Origin: Saccharina japonica
Lineage: Eukaryota > Sar > Phaeophyceae > Laminariales > Laminariaceae
Reading direction: 5' to 3'
DNA: 64,000 nt
Assembly: GCA_008828725.1 (NCBI GenBank)
Contig: MEHQ01003620.1
Coordinates: forward strand, 1 to 64,000
Notes under the pieces: generated by a model
Seen by the model: only the letters and a program-made list of their open reading frames with translations
Told to the model about the DNA's origin: nothing
The model's database searches: none
Program-made: the position numbers and the translations under genes
Shown: one piece after another, positions 41,514 to 53,333 of the stretch
How positions within the stretch are numbered: the stretch's first letter is position 1
Layout: each line of letters begins with the position of its first letter

Positions 41514-42063
41514 TCAAGTAAGAGCAGAACACCGCCCCTTCATCGCTAGCGCTGCGGCCACGAGAGCTGCCTCCACAGTGGATTGCGCCGTCAGCTCTTG
41601 CAGCCCCAAATTGAAGCTCACTGAAGCGTACGGAAGAAGGATAAAATACGATGACACCGACACGCTTTTATCCTGGTTGTTGCCCCAGTTTTCATCCGAA
41701 AGCGCGGTCGACTTGGAACCTCCTTGCTTGTACGTGACGGCAACATCCACCGTCCCGACCAGGTAGCGATATAGGTGTTTGGCTACCACCGTGTGAGCTT
41801 TGGACGGCTCATACACTACTCTCGCCAGCTGGTTGATGACGTACAATATTTCATAGCGAGTCACCAGCCAAAGGTACATGTCGCTGCCCGTGACGGCCTG
41901 GAAACGCTGTTCCCCCTCCTTGCTTAGAAGCCTCTCTTCCGCCTGTTCCAGCGACAGCTCTTTCCCACACCAGGCGTTTAGGTAGGACTGCAGCTTGCCA
42001 TACCGTACCCCACCGCGCCACCCCCAGCAGGGACGTGGTGTGGTTCTCCTGGATGGGGGTCAC
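41514..42063 (-). pseudogene. Copia RNase H and end of reverse transcriptase
   Basis: MYLWLVTRYEILYVINQLAR and AHTVVAKHLYRYLVGT match the conserved segment between copia reverse transcriptase and RNase H; SDENWGNNQDKSVSVSSYF matches the first RNase H motif, with changes. A frameshift near 41,870 separates it from upstream QENHTTSLL. Confidence 0.75.
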
Positions 42064-42263
42064 ACCGCCCCCTTCTCCTGGTCACGGGTAACGCCCATCC
42101 CGAGCACGAGCGACGCGTCTCCCATGTCCGTCATTAATACACGGCTCATCAGCTTCTGCTTGATTCGCCTCAGCACCGGAACACGTGCTACGACAGGGGC
42201 ACATTTGTTTTTGGCTTTAAATATTTCTGACTGCCGGGTCTCCTTAACTGAGGGAGTACGCAC
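42060..42263 (-). pseudogene. Copia reverse transcriptase fragment
   Basis: LMTDMGDASLVLGMGVTRDQ corresponds to the usual K-M-x-D-L-G-E-x-x-x-F-L-G motif downstream of the catalytic YVDD. The YVDD part itself lies in broken sequence. Confidence 0.6.
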
Positions 42264-43008
42264 GCCTTATCGTTGGAACTCCATTCGTTTTTTACAGTGT
42301 TATTGGTTTTATACGCAGGCCATCGGGTTGCGCTTTCATGTTTTCTCAAAATCAGTTTCTGGGTGAGGTATAGAGCTCCTATACTATAATCAAGTTAGGA
42401 GCCCCCGAAAAAACGAAGGTGCGCCCCTACCGTATAGCATATGTCCCGGGAGGTATTTTCCGAGCGATAAATAGAACGTCGTCGGTGTATAGGGTCGGGA
42501 TGACAATGTGCCGCCCTCCAAGTAGGTGTAGATGCACGGGTCCGACTTAAGCCTCTGAAGCCAACTTCTACCAGGTGTCCATGAATCGTGTACAATCAGT
42601 TAGTTGGGTCCTGGCGGAGGTCGTATAGGTTTTTGAAAAGCCCCATCACCCGTGGGACTCCTCGTATCCAGGTATCATCTTGGCACGCACTTCCTCTGCG
42701 ACGTTGGCTTTCAGAAACACGTTGTTGTAGCTAGCTGGTAACACTTCAGATTTTATTTCGCTGCTATCGCCAGGACCCATCCGGATGCTTTGGATTCTGA
42801 CGGGGGAAAACAGTTACCGCAATCAATGTCGGGCAATTGCCCTCATCCTAGTACAACAACGCGTCCCTTGTGCGAGTCGTCGACCTTGACCTTGTAGACC
42901 CACCTACTGCCAATACCATTGTGTCTCGTAGGAACAGAGGTCACCGGCAGGAAGGTGTAGACGTTGTTATATTTTCAGGCTTGCTACTTTCTTGTCTGAG
43001 GCCGCTTT

Positions 43009-43230
43009 TCACTGTGCCTTGGCCGGTGGGGCCATGGCCTCTCTGAAGGTGTCCGGAATTACTTCCGTTTCCCCCCCCCCGAATATATTTGAAACAACCT
43101 TCGCGGAGTAGGCGTATTCCACGGTAAAGTCTGCTCCGTACGTCTCGTGCGCGATGTCCGGCAGGGTCGCCTTGGTGTACTGTAGAACCTCAGTCCTCGG
43201 AGCGCAGGCAGCGCTACCACGGGTGAGCAA
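43009..43230 (-). pseudogene. Copia reverse transcriptase N-terminal fragment
   Basis: Ends with EVIPDTFREAMAPPAKAQ, the usual P-x-x-F-x-E-A-M start of copia reverse transcriptase. Sequence 42,264-43,008 between it and the next piece is too decayed to read. Confidence 0.5.
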
Positions 43231-43477
43231 TGTTTGAACGGTCGTTGGCGTTACATATCACAAAATATTGTGATGCAATGTCAACACGTGAACCGCCGGT
43301 TCCACCTCTAGACGCAAATGCCCCTGCTGTTGGAGCGGCGGTGATCCAGCCAGTGGTGCTTCCTGGGAGAACCCCGCAACACCGGCTGCCTCAGCCGTTG
43401 GAAAACGTCCTCGAGTGAAACTCTCTCCGCTGGCGTTCCCTCGGGCATAGCCCCCTCTGGCGGTGATCCTACAGCTC

Positions 43478-43837
43478 CTACGGCCAGTATGTCCCTCCTG
43501 GTAATCTCACTGACCCTCTCCAAGAGCTCAGCCACCGTCGGATTGGCTGAGAGCCCGATCGCGGTGATGCGGTCAGCAGTAGCACTGGGAAGGGGCTCCA
43601 ATTTCCAACGCCGAAGTTGTAATGGCGAAGATCGCGCAGAAAGTCGTCGTATGTGCTGTAGTTGTGGTCGCCCATGTCGATTATCGACGGAATAATCTGC
43701 GACGGGGTTTCCTCCGACGATGGCGGCAATAGATGCGATAGAATTTCGACGAATATGGCGTTCCTGCTCTTGATGATGCGCCGGGTGGCCAGGCTGTAAA
43801 TCCGATAGCTTTTGTTGTTGTTGCTGTACCCCACCAA
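43478..43837 (-). pseudogene. Copia integrase C-terminal linker
   Basis: MVGYSNNNKSYRIYSLATRR and IIKSRNAIFVE match the G-Y-x-x-x-x-K-x-Y-R-x-Y and S-R-x-x-x-F segment that follows the copia integrase core. Confidence 0.75.
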
Positions 43838-44010
43838 TCGTTAAGGGTTCATGACTTTTATATTACATCTCGATGTGTACCGAGGCCCGGGTACCGATGA
43901 CTCGAAGAAGTCGCAGACCCGGTTCCGTCCAGTAGAATCTTGTACGGGGACTGCATGTCAATCGCGGAGAGCGGCGCCCTGTCGCCCAGAAGTGCCGCCG
44001 CGAATATCAG

Positions 44011-44295
44011 TTATCCCCAGAGAACTTTTGTCAGTCCGCTATCGGCAAGCATGCCCCACACCATAGCTGCTAGAGTTCTTCCAACCCGTTTGGACATACC
44101 GACTTGCTGCGGAGTGTTGGTGCTGGCATGTTCGAGCGACAACCCCGTCTGAAGACAATAACCCTGGAACTGCTCACCAATGAGCTCGTTCCCTTTGTCA
44201 ACCCTCAAAAGCTCAACGTGGAAACCGCTTGGAAACGCCACAGATTGTATCAATACCTTAAACGAGCTGAGATCGTCGTGCTTGGACTTGAGCAC
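44011..44295 (-). pseudogene. Copia integrase core fragment
   Basis: RVDKGNELIGEQFQGYC holds the second catalytic Asp. NTPQQVGMSKRVGRTL aligns with the usual P-Q-Q-N-G-x-x-E-R segment, but the catalytic Glu is Lys, so this enzyme would be dead. Confidence 0.75.
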
Positions 44296-44426
44296 GTAAG
44301 CTTCCGTCCACTATTGTAGCGATACTCGTCAGAGATCTTGGTTACGTACTTGTAGCCCCCGAATGCCTCTGAGCTTAAGGGTTCCATCATGTATGTGAAA
44401 ACCAGCTGGAAAGGGAACCTGACCTT

Positions 44427-44862
44427 GTGATCGGCGGGCTTTTGATGAGCCAGCTAGTGACTCTTGCGCACGTGCACACGTTGCAGTCTGACACAGACCC
44501 GTTAAATATCACCCCATGTTTGTCCAGATTCTTCAGGGGCGCTACATGTAGACTCTTGCGGTTGAGGTGCCCTAGTCGCCGATGCGACAGTTTGGCGTCG
44601 CAGCCTGCACTGCCAACTCCGTCCCGCTGCTGCCGTCGGTGAGATTCAGCGAAAAAGAGTAAAGACCGTACCCCTGCTCTTGAAGCGGAAACGTGAACTT
44701 GTCTGCCTCCAGCGTTGGGTTGTTCGTGTTGAATATGGAGATGACAACGTTACACATCCCTTGCTTCACCGAGAATAAGTTACGCCCTAAGCCAGGCACA
44801 ACCAGACACAAGAGATGGGTCAAGCGCCGCACTCCTTCGTCAATGACGTGGCCCCGGAACAC
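44427..44862 (-). pseudogene. Copia pre-integrase region
   Basis: PGLGRNLFSVKQG at about 44,780 matches the usual V-P-x-L-x-x-N-L-x-S-V box. RLGHLNRKSLHVAPL lies at about 44,525-44,570, with a Cys pair downstream, as in the HHCC zinc site. Frames change between pieces. Confidence 0.7.
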
Positions 44863-44923
44863 CCCCTACACAATACCATCCACCCTGCCCCCCCAACGGC
44901 GGTCGAGATTGTTTGCGGCACAT

Positions 44924-45229
44924 TCAATACCTTGTAATTTCCCGGTCTATCCTGCAATCCGGGGATGATGGCGTCGTCGAAGTACGGTAGTGCCCCGATG
45001 CACCACGGTTCACCAGCACGTTGCTGCAGTCGTTGCTGCAGACAATCTGTGGCCTCGCGGTGAGACTGGCCGTGAGAGTCGGCCCATCCTCCGTACTCTT
45101 GATGCCCTCAAGGATTTCGGACTGTTCATTGGTGTTCGTGACCACTCGGACATAAAAGGAGCTGCCGAACGAGAGCCACAGAGAGTGGTTTGTGGCCACC
45201 ATCCCTAAAGCACGGCTCATAGCCGCCAA
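44924..45229 (-). pseudogene. Copia protease fragment with altered active site
   Basis: NVLVNRGASGHY aligns with the copia protease motif D-S-G-A-S-x-H, with Asp replaced by Asn. Nothing gag-like is seen further upstream. Confidence 0.65.
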
Positions 45230-45419
45230 GTCCCCCCCCTGGTGGTGTCCTCTCGAAGTGGTCCGGTCCTCCCTTCACCGCACAGCTACGAGTATGAATC
45301 ATAGATAACCACTGAGCCATCAATCAGTGTTGACTGCTAGCTGATTATGGTGTATCTCTCACAAACCCAAGCACACTCTGGGGGTACAGGAGTCCACCAC
45401 ATTCTTTCAGTGTTTATGT

Positions 45420-46340
45420 ACTTCCACGGAAGTACATTTTCTTCATGACAGTTTGTGGAAGATTCCGTGGAAACTTCCATGGAACTACATGGAAATTTCC
45501 ACTGTGGGTGCAAATGGAAGCTTCCACCAACTGCCATCATCAGCTGATTTCACAGCCACAATCGGTAGAAGCTTCCAAGAGATTCCATATGCCCCTGTAG
45601 ACTCCCACCTACTTCCACGACTTTGCTAAACTATCATATTGTCCATCATAGTCCACACCGACTTCCATCACTTCCACCAGCTTCCGTCGGCTTTCATCTA
45701 CTTCCACTAGCTTCCATGAAGTTCGTTCATAGACTTACATCGGCATTGACTCCCGCTTTTTGTATCTACTTCCATGGAAGTTGCGGGGAGCTTCCACATG
45801 AAGCTGGTGAAAGCTTCCATGGAAGTTTGGGAGTTGGTGGAAGCTTCCATTGAAGAAGATTCACTTCCACGGGAGTGAATTACTTTCATGGAAGTGATAG
45901 TATTTTACACTGCCAACGGCAGTGAATTTGGAGTAAGTTTGGAAGTAAATTTACTTTACATGGAAAGTTGGTGGAAGCTTCCACGTAAATGATTGGGAGT
46001 TTCCATCGTTGGTGATGGACTTGGAACATTACATTACACGCATCTGAGTGGGATCAGGGTGGCCGGTGGGCCTCCGGCGGCTCCGGCGGAAAAGGCTAAC
46101 TTTATTTCTGCACATATTGGGTGTGAGTAGGGTATGAAATGGGATTAGATCCGGGTGGGATCAGGTCGGGTGGGATCACAGGCCCGGGAGGGGTGTAAGT
46201 AGATTGGAGAAGATGGAAGTATTATAGACCTACTTCCATGAAGAAAGTAGACGGAAGCTTCCATGTAAATAAGCTTAGGGTTTCATGGAATTTGGTGGAA
46301 GCTTCCACGGGAGGTGATTCCATGGAAGCTTACACACCTT
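45420..46340. repeat. Satellite-like block of TTCCA/TGGAA palindromes
   Basis: GGAAGCTTCC, TTCCATGGAA and TGGAAGTTT recur dozens of times at irregular spacing, on both strands. Confidence 0.7.
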
Positions 46341-46384
46341 CCATGTAATTACTAATGTAGTCAGTGTGCTGTGATGTACCACTC

Positions 46385-49330
46385 TGAACCGTAAAATAAG
46401 AACCACCATGTGGGGCGGTATCGACCCAGGGGGTGTCTGTTTTCGTCCCCGGGTTATTGGAGTTGTAGTTGCCCGCAAGGATTTCTGATCCGGGGATGCG
46501 ACGTTATCATCCCCGGGTGCGGTGGGACCTCGCCGTGGCCCCGAGGGGCAACTCACGCTGCGCGCTGGCTCCATGAGAGCCAGCCAACCGTAAATCAGCC
46601 CGTGGGGTTGGGGTTTCCACACCTTGTGAGGCGGCATCGAGCCCGGGGATGTCCGTTTTCGTCCCCGGGTTGTTGGAGTTGTAGATGTATGGAAGGATTT
46701 CTGACCCGGGGATGGGAATTTATCATCCCCGGGTGCACCGGGATTTCAACGTTGCCCCGGGGGGCAACTCTCGCCGCACGCTGGCTCTATGAGGCCCAGG
46801 CAACCGCAAAAAACTCGTGGTATTGGGGTTTCCACACCTTGTGAGGCGGTATCGAACCGGGGGATGTCCGTTTGTGTCCCCGGGTCTTTGGATTTGTTGA
46901 TGTATGGAAGGACTTCTGACCTGGGGATGGGATCATATCATCCCCGCGTGCGGCGGGACCTCGCTGTTGCCCTGAGGGGCAACCCTCGCTGCGTGCTGGC
47001 TCCATGAACTCCAGCGCCCCAGAAAATCAGCAATCAGCCAGTAGGGTTGCACCCCGGCCTCGAAATTTGGAACCGGTAACCGGACCGGATTGTGGGGGGT
47101 TCAGACGGAACCGGAACCGGGTACCCGGCCTGCTTTCAGCCCGGGTACCCGGATTACCATGCACTATCTTCTCCCCTTTTAGCGTTTCAGCGGGCCTGGA
47201 CGGTCCGCAGGTGGCATGGTAAGACGGACGGTGGGAGGGAATGGCTTCATTGCGTCTATTATCTCGATAAGTCATGCTAAAAAAAGAAGATGGAAGGCAG
47301 AAGGCTGCCTCTCCAAATACCCGGGGTAAATTTATTTGTTCCGGTCCGATTCCGGTTCCGACGGTTCCGGGTACCCGCCACCGGGTACCCGGTTCTCACT
47401 CAGACGGGATGCAACCCTAGTCGCGTGTTGTGCGAAGGCTGTAGGAGAAAAGGAAAAGGGAGAGTCTAGGGGCACAGTGTATGTATAATTCAACGTATAT
47501 CCCAGTCTCGGGGCCTCCGTAAAGCACAATCAACGGGTACCCGGGTGGGTACCCGGGGTCCAAACTACCCGGGGTAAATTATTTGTCCCGGTCCGGTTCC
47601 GGTTCCCGACGGTTCCGGGTACCCGCCACCGGGTACCCGGTTCTCAGTCAGACGGGGTGCAACCCTATCAGCCAGTGGTGGTGGGGTTTCCACATCTTGA
47701 GGGGCGGTATCGACCCGGGAGATGTACGTTTTCATCCCCTTCTTGTTGGAGTTGTAGATGTATGGAAGGATTCATGAACCAGGGATGGAACGTTATCATC
47801 CCCGGGTGCGGCGGGACTTCAACGTTGCCCTGAGGGGCAACTCTCGCCGCACGCTGGCTCTATGAGGGTCAGGCAACCGTAAGTGTTCCCGTGGTATTGG
47901 GGTTTCCACACCTTGTGAGGCAGTATCGACCCGGGGGGTGTCCGTTTGCGTCTCCGGGTCGTTGGAGTTGTTAATGTATGGAAGTATTGCTGGCCCGGGG
48001 ATGTGATCATATCATCCCCGGGTGCGGCGGGACCTCGCTGTTGCCCCGAGGGGCAACCCTCGCTGCGTGCTGGCTTTATCAACTTCAGCGCCCCGCCAAA
48101 TCAGCAACCAGCCAGTGGTGGTGGGGTTTCCACACCTTGCGGGGCGGTATCGGCCCGGGGGGTGTCCGTTTTCGTCCCCGGGTTGTTGGAGTTTTAAATT
48201 TATGGAAGGATGTATGACCCGGGGATAGGAATTTATCATCCCCGGGTGCGGCGGGACTTCGACGTTTCCCCGAGGGGCAACTCTCGCACGCTGGCTCTAT
48301 GAGGGCCAGGCAACCGAAAATGTTCCCGTGGTATTGGGGTTTCCACACCTTGTGAGGCGGTATCGAACCGAGGTGTCCGTTCGCGTCCCCAGGTCGTTGG
48401 AGTTGTAGATTTATGGAAGGATTTCTGACCTGGGGGTGTGGTCATATCATCCCCGGGTGCGGCGGGACCTCGCTGTTGCCCCGAGGGGCAACCCTCGCTG
48501 CGTGCTGGCTCCATGAACTCCAGCGCCCCATAAAATCAGCAATCAGCCAGTGGTGGTTGGGTTTCCACACCTTGCGGGGCGGTATCGACCCGGGGGATGT
48601 CCGTTTGCGTCCCCGGGTCGTCGGAGTTGTAGATGTATGGAAGGATTTCTGACCTGGGGATGGGATCATATCATCCCCGGGTGCGGCGGAACCTCCCTGT
48701 TGCTCTGAGGGGCAACTCTCGCTGCGTGCTGGCTCTATGAACTCGCAGCGCCCCAGCAAAATCATCAATCAGCCAGCGGTGGTGGGGTTTCCACACCTTG
48801 CGGAGCGGTATCGACTCGGGGGATGTCTGTTTTCGTCCCCGGGTTGTTGGAGTTGTAGATGTATGGAAGGATTCATGACCCAGGGATGGGACATTATCAT
48901 CCCCGGGTGCGGCGGGACTTCGACGTTGCCCCAAGGGGCAACTCTCCCCGCACGCTGGCTCTATGAGGACCAGGCAACCGTAAATGTTCCTGTGGTATTG
49001 GGGTTTCCACACCTTGTGAGGCGGTATCGATCCCGGGGATGTCCGTTTGCGTCCCCGTGTCGTTGGGAGTTTTAGATGTATGGAAGGATTTCTGACCCGG
49101 GGATGGGAACTTATCGTCCCCGGGTGTCGCTGGCTCCCTGAGCCTCAGCCAATCAGTGACCAACTGATGGTGGTGGGGTTTCCATACCGTGCGGGGCAGT
49201 GTCGACCCGGGAAATCGCCGTTTTTGTCCCCGGTTGGTCGGAGTTGTAGAGATATGGAGGGATTTCTGATCCGGGGATGGGAGCCTATCCTCCCCGGGTT
49301 TGATGGAAACTCGGTGGCTCTTTTCAGCAC
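46385..49330. repeat. Satellite array with alternating 215/224-bp monomers
   Basis: GGGTTTCCACACC recurs at 46,611, 46,826, 47,684, 47,900, 48,124, 48,337, 48,559, 48,785, 49,001 and 49,176. Allowing for the insertion at 47,042, spacings are 215, 224, 216, 224, 213, 222, 226, 216 and 175. Two monomer types alternate: one ends with TCCAGCGCCCCA, the other with GGCCAGGCAACCG. Each has a GACCCGGGGATG arm and a complementary CATCCCCGGG arm. Frames are open on both strands, so coding is not supported. Confidence 0.85.
47042..47667. mobile_element. hAT-like element inserted in the satellite
   Basis: 626 bp starting TAGGGTTGCACCCC and ending GGGGTGCAACCCTA, flanked by a perfect 8-bp duplication of satellite sequence, TCAGCCAG (47,034-47,041 and 47,668-47,675). 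The right-end segment, including GGTTCCGGGTACCCGCCACC, occurs twice (about 47,316-47,417 and 47,563-47,667), so an internal duplication or a nested insertion extended the element. No transposase. Confidence 0.85.
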
Positions 49331-49769
49331 CGATGTTCTAGAAAGAGCAAGCAGCCACTGGCATGGATTTGGGCAACCAATCAGCTGCCAGAATAGTAAT
49401 TCAAAAATTGGAAGTCAGCAGGTAGGCTGGCTAGATGGCTGCCAGAACTGCGTCGGGAATGTGCCACGGCCACGGCTCGGCGCGGCATGGGACCCTGTGT
49501 TCTGCGGGTTGTGGCACCCAGCCTCCCTACCCATGGGGCAAGGTGGGGCTGAACAGCTCTGGATAGCGCTACTCAATTACAGACAGACAGACAGACAGAA
49601 TAGCAGCCTTTAATTTGATATATTGGATTTGGATGAGGCCTCCTGCGCTGGCAGGGAGTCCTCGCCTGGTATGTCCCCCCGCGCTGGATGGGCGCTCAGT
49701 TGACGTGCCTTCAGCGCGCGGTTAGTACCTGTCAATGATCTGGGTACCTAAGACTACACACCTCGGACA
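49331..49769. other. No gene recognised
   Basis: (ACAG)n at about 49,580-49,600. AGGCCTCCTGCGCTGGCAGG at about 49,636 has a relative at 59,488, perhaps a shared dispersed repeat end. Confidence 0.4.
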
Positions 49770-50290
49770 GGTCATGAGCTAGCTCATCTGTCGTATATAG
49801 CTCAAGACTTCAAAACATGTGCAGATGAGCTACCGCCTATAGCTCAAGCCGGGGGAAACATGCGTAGCTCATGTAGCTCCTATAGCTCATTTTGAGCCAA
49901 ATGAGCTAGCTCATGTAGCTCCTAGAGCTCACCTTCGGCAAATATGTGCAGATGAACTATCCTCTATAGCTCAAGCTTTGAAAACATGTGCAGATGAGCT
50001 ATCGCCTACAGCTCAAGCTTTAAAAACATGTGCAGATGAGCTACCGTTTACAGCTCAAGCCTTCAAAACATGAATGTGCAGATGAGCTCCCGCCTATAGC
50101 TCAAGCCTCCACAACATGTGCAGATGAGCTACGAGTATCGCCTACAGCTCAAGCCTTCAAAACATGTGCAGATGAGCTACCGCCTATAGCTCGAGCCGGG
50201 AAAATATGTGCAGATGAGCTATCGCCTATAGCTCACCCCGGGAAAACATAATAATAGCTCATGTCCGCAGCTCATTGTAGCTCTTCCCCG
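49770..50290 (+). repeat. 42-bp minisatellite, block 1
   Basis: The unit reads GATGAGCTACCGCCTATAGC, TCAAGCCTCC, AAAACATGTGCA. Because it is 42 bp, the plus frame stays open and would read CADELPPIAQASKT per unit. GAGCTAGCTC palindromes dominate. One unit at 50,127-50,134 has a CGAGTA insertion. Confidence 0.75.
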
Positions 50291-50754
50291 GCGGACATGC
50301 ATATATCACCCTCACTTTGGCCTACATTTACTCCACTTTGAATAAAATCTAGAAAATTCCATTTATTCTACCTTGTGCAGAAAATGTCCAGCTTTCCGTT
50401 TCTTAACTCAATTTTTTCGTCCTATACTAAAATCAAGTAAGCAATATTTATTTTTATTCATCCTGATCAATTTTATTTTCGATGTTCTTTTCGTACTTTC
50501 GTTTTCAAACTCACACTAATACTGAAATCAAGTGATACAAGTATCGTCTTGGTCGAGAGATTTCTTGTTATCAATAGAGCTTTGGTACGGGAACAAAAAA
50601 TATCGTCTTCGTCAAGACGAAACTTTCACCACATCCCGGACGAGACTTATATCACACCCTTGTCACACCCCGGATGTATTCCAAAGGGTCTCGGCTTTGG
50701 AAGTCCGCGCGCACGCGAACTTTGATCCAGGTTTGTTATATAGTGACATCTCCT
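50291..50754. other. Spacer between minisatellite blocks
   Basis: AT-rich, with no gene recognised. Confidence 0.5.
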
Positions 50755-51215
50755 GAGCTTGGTCATCTGTCGCCTGTAGCTCAAGCTTTGAAAACATGTC
50801 CAGATGAGCTACCGCCTATAGCTCAAGCCTCCAAAACAAGTGCAGATGAGCTACCGCCTATAGCTCAAGCCTCCAAAACATGTGCAGATGAGCTACTGCC
50901 TATAGCTCAACCCTTCGAAACATGTGCAGATGAGCTACCGCCTATAGCTCAAGCCGGGGACAACATGCGTAGCTCATGTAGCTCCTATAATAGCTCATTT
51001 TGGGCCAAATGAGCTAGCTCAGGCAGATCATATAGCTCACTCTGGACATACATATGTGTGCAGATGAGCTACCGCCTATAGCTCAAGCTTTGAAAACATG
51101 TGCAGATGAGCTATCGCGTATAGCTCAAGCGAAGGCAAACATGCGTAGCTCATGTAGCTCACGTATTAGTAGCTCACCGGTGAGCTAGCTCTTTAAAGAG
51201 CTAGCTCGAGCTACG
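50755..51215 (+). repeat. 42-bp minisatellite, block 2
   Basis: Same unit as block 1, with a 112-codon open frame at 50,674-51,012 made of 14-residue repeats. It ends in an AGCTCACCGGTGAGCT palindrome near 51,170. Confidence 0.75.
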
Positions 51216-52483
51216 GTGGCTGATCTGTCCGGGGTGTTTAAGATTATGAACACTACTGCTGGGTGGTTGGGATGGTTCCAAGAATTATATGACCACCTCT
51301 GCTAACGACGTACCGGGAGAGAAGAAAGGAAATGCTCTTCCGCGATACGAATTTGAAGACATTCTGATCCAAAGGTTGTTCCATAATTTGTGCCAAATCA
51401 TGGACCTCTATTTTGATCGCCATTTATTTTACAACATTACAGTAGTACTAACTTGGTACAAGTTTCGCAACGTTTTCCCCTTCTGAAGCAGTCTGGAATA
51501 ACCCTGGAGCCCCAAAGATGCTCGCAAAACCTTTTCTCGTTTGTGCAGCACACAACAGCAGCAGCAGCAGCAGTGACCACTCAATCCAGCAGTTTTACAA
51601 AGTACGAAGACACAACTAATAACTGACGGTTTACTTACGTACAGAGCAGACTTCACCCGTCATATCTTTTTAGATCCAGTCGATATGTCGATATGCAGGG
51701 AATGTAAAATTGAATACGTAACGTTCGTTCGTTAAAGATTCAATATTGTCCGGTAATAATGGTACGTACGTAAAAAATATCGTATCCGTCCCGATTGCCC
51801 TCTTTTTATATCGTAGGCCGCAGACGTCACAGGTTCTCATCATTCATCATACCACGCCGTTCGAACACGTCTGAGAGAGACCGAAACACGAGGACAGGAG
51901 AACATCGCCATCGGTGCAGCGAGAGATCAAGCGGGACCGCCGCACTGGTTGTGCGGCTGTTGTTGTGTACGAACAGAATAAAAGGTGAGAGAGGAAAAGC
52001 AGAAGCAAAAGCGATTGCTCAATCAAAAACTGCTTGCTGTTTTTTGTTGTTGAAAAGTCGGCAAAATTTTCAATTTTATAAGAAATTTGACCGCTCGATC
52101 AGGTATTACGGTATTACACCCATGTGGTGTATCGCTATCCAGGGGGCACAACAACGGCAGCAGCAGCAGCACAGCAGCAGCAGCAAGCAGTGGTATTGCC
52201 TCGTATGCCTTGCGCCCGTACGTTTGTCTAGCCACTGAGTTAGAAATTGAAATTGTTGGAGTCCACATCCAGCTCTCTCATCGCGTTGGTGCGTTTTTTT
52301 TTTGTTTTATCCTCCGGCGGATGCGGTACAATTATTTAGTGTGTGTGTGTTCTTCCTTTCTACCCGTCGACATCCAACAATTATTTAGTGCTCGGCATCC
52401 GCAGGTAGGTATATCGTAGTGTTCGAATTAATGTTTTGTTTGCCTTTCTCTCCGCATTGAGCTTGCTTGGGACAACACTAACA
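51216..52483. other. No gene recognised
   Basis: Frames of up to 147 codons lack recognisable domains. CAG tracts lie at 51,555 and 52,155-52,185. 52,338-52,378 is a minus-strand piece of family A, with (GT)n and the complement of its GTCGACGGG end. Confidence 0.45.
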
Positions 52484-52487
52484 ACAA

Positions 52488-52519
<32 letters not shown>

Positions 52520-52527
52520 GCAGCACA
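52484..52527. repeat. (CAG)n/(CAA)n microsatellite
   Basis: Mixed CAA and CAG triplets, mostly uninterrupted CAG in the second half. Confidence 0.8.
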
Positions 52528-52971
52528 TACAGCACCACCACACCATGGAAAACAACTATCAGAGTACTATCAGTCGTAGCCTAGATGTGTGTGTAATCCA
52601 GACGTACATACGTACGTATTTGTAATATGTGCAGCAGGCCACCCAGGGGGGCCACAAATAAAAAATGGCCAGAATGGAAAAACAAAAATCCACTGGTGGT
52701 GCGCTGTGATCACGGACCGTTTTGTTTTTTCGATCAAATCAAAACGTTTTCTTCTTTATCGTCCTGACTCCTGACCATCATCAGTCGCTCGAAACGTTCT
52801 CTTCTCTCAATCGTCTTGTGGTCATCACAGCTCTCCGAAACCCGTACAGCTCTCTCTCGCGACATCAGAGGGTGGAGCTATACGTGTGATAGGAGGGTAC
52901 CTGGTACGTACATATTGTTATACGTCGTACAGCAGTACTGCTGTATGTAGTATTAAAAAATTAAAAAAAAC

Positions 52972-53016
52972 AACAGCTGTGATGAGCTCGAGGATTTCGT
53001 CGAAGCTCATCTTTGC
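52972..53016 (-). repeat. MSFDEIL-motif block next to A-run
   Basis: On the minus strand GCAAAG and ATG read M-S-F-D-E-I-L-E-L with one small insertion, then enter poly(T), as at 8,192. Confidence 0.55.
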
Positions 53017-53154
53017 TAAATAGCTGCTGTATGTAGTATGTAGTACAGCAGTACCGTAATCCAAAAAAATGGAAATGGATGCCGCACAAACCGACTGCTT
53101 CTTCTGTACTCGTATCATATACTACTGCTTTTGTACGAGGTACTGCTGTACAGT

Positions 53155-53333
53155 ACAGGACGCCTAACGCCTATTAATAATAAGAAACAAGCTATTACAA
53201 GAAAGCCAGGCTGATATTTACAGGAAAAAAGAAATTCAGGAATCGTTATCTTGAAATTAGTGTAGAAAGCACCCTCTCTCAAAATAATAAATCCAGCCTG
53301 GGCCAGATTTTCTGTTTCTTATTAGGTGCCCTG
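53155..53333. mobile_element. TA-flanked MITE
   Basis: The right end, in complement, reads CAGGGCACCTAATAAGAAAC; the left end reads CAGGACGCCTA, then an extra TTAATA, then ATAAGAAAC. TA flanks both edges (53,153-53,154 and 53,334-53,335). GCCAGGCTG and its complement continue the arms. Confidence 0.7.

Larger units (their letters stand above)
40592..45229 (-). mobile_element. Decayed Ty1/copia retrotransposon
   Basis: Minus-strand pieces appear in copia order: protease, pre-integrase, integrase, reverse transcriptase, RNase H. At the 3' end the minus strand reads TTGAGGGGGAG, a polypurine tract, followed by TGTTAAGAAATAGG, a typical LTR start, so the 3' LTR ends at 40,817 and may begin near 40,592. 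No matching 5' LTR or gag was found beyond 45,229. All coding pieces are frameshifted or carry altered key residues. Confidence 0.8.

Noticed and set aside
46385..49330. Long gene family with 70-residue repeats
   Set aside because: Frames are open on both strands of each GC-rich satellite monomer and monomer lengths (215, 224, 216) do not keep one frame.
49770..51215. CRISPR array
   Set aside because: There are no unique spacers; the 42-bp unit repeats directly, and the genome is eukaryotic.
51795..52238. Signal-anchored host protein
   Set aside because: The frame is low in complexity, runs through a CAG tract, and has no domain or splice support.
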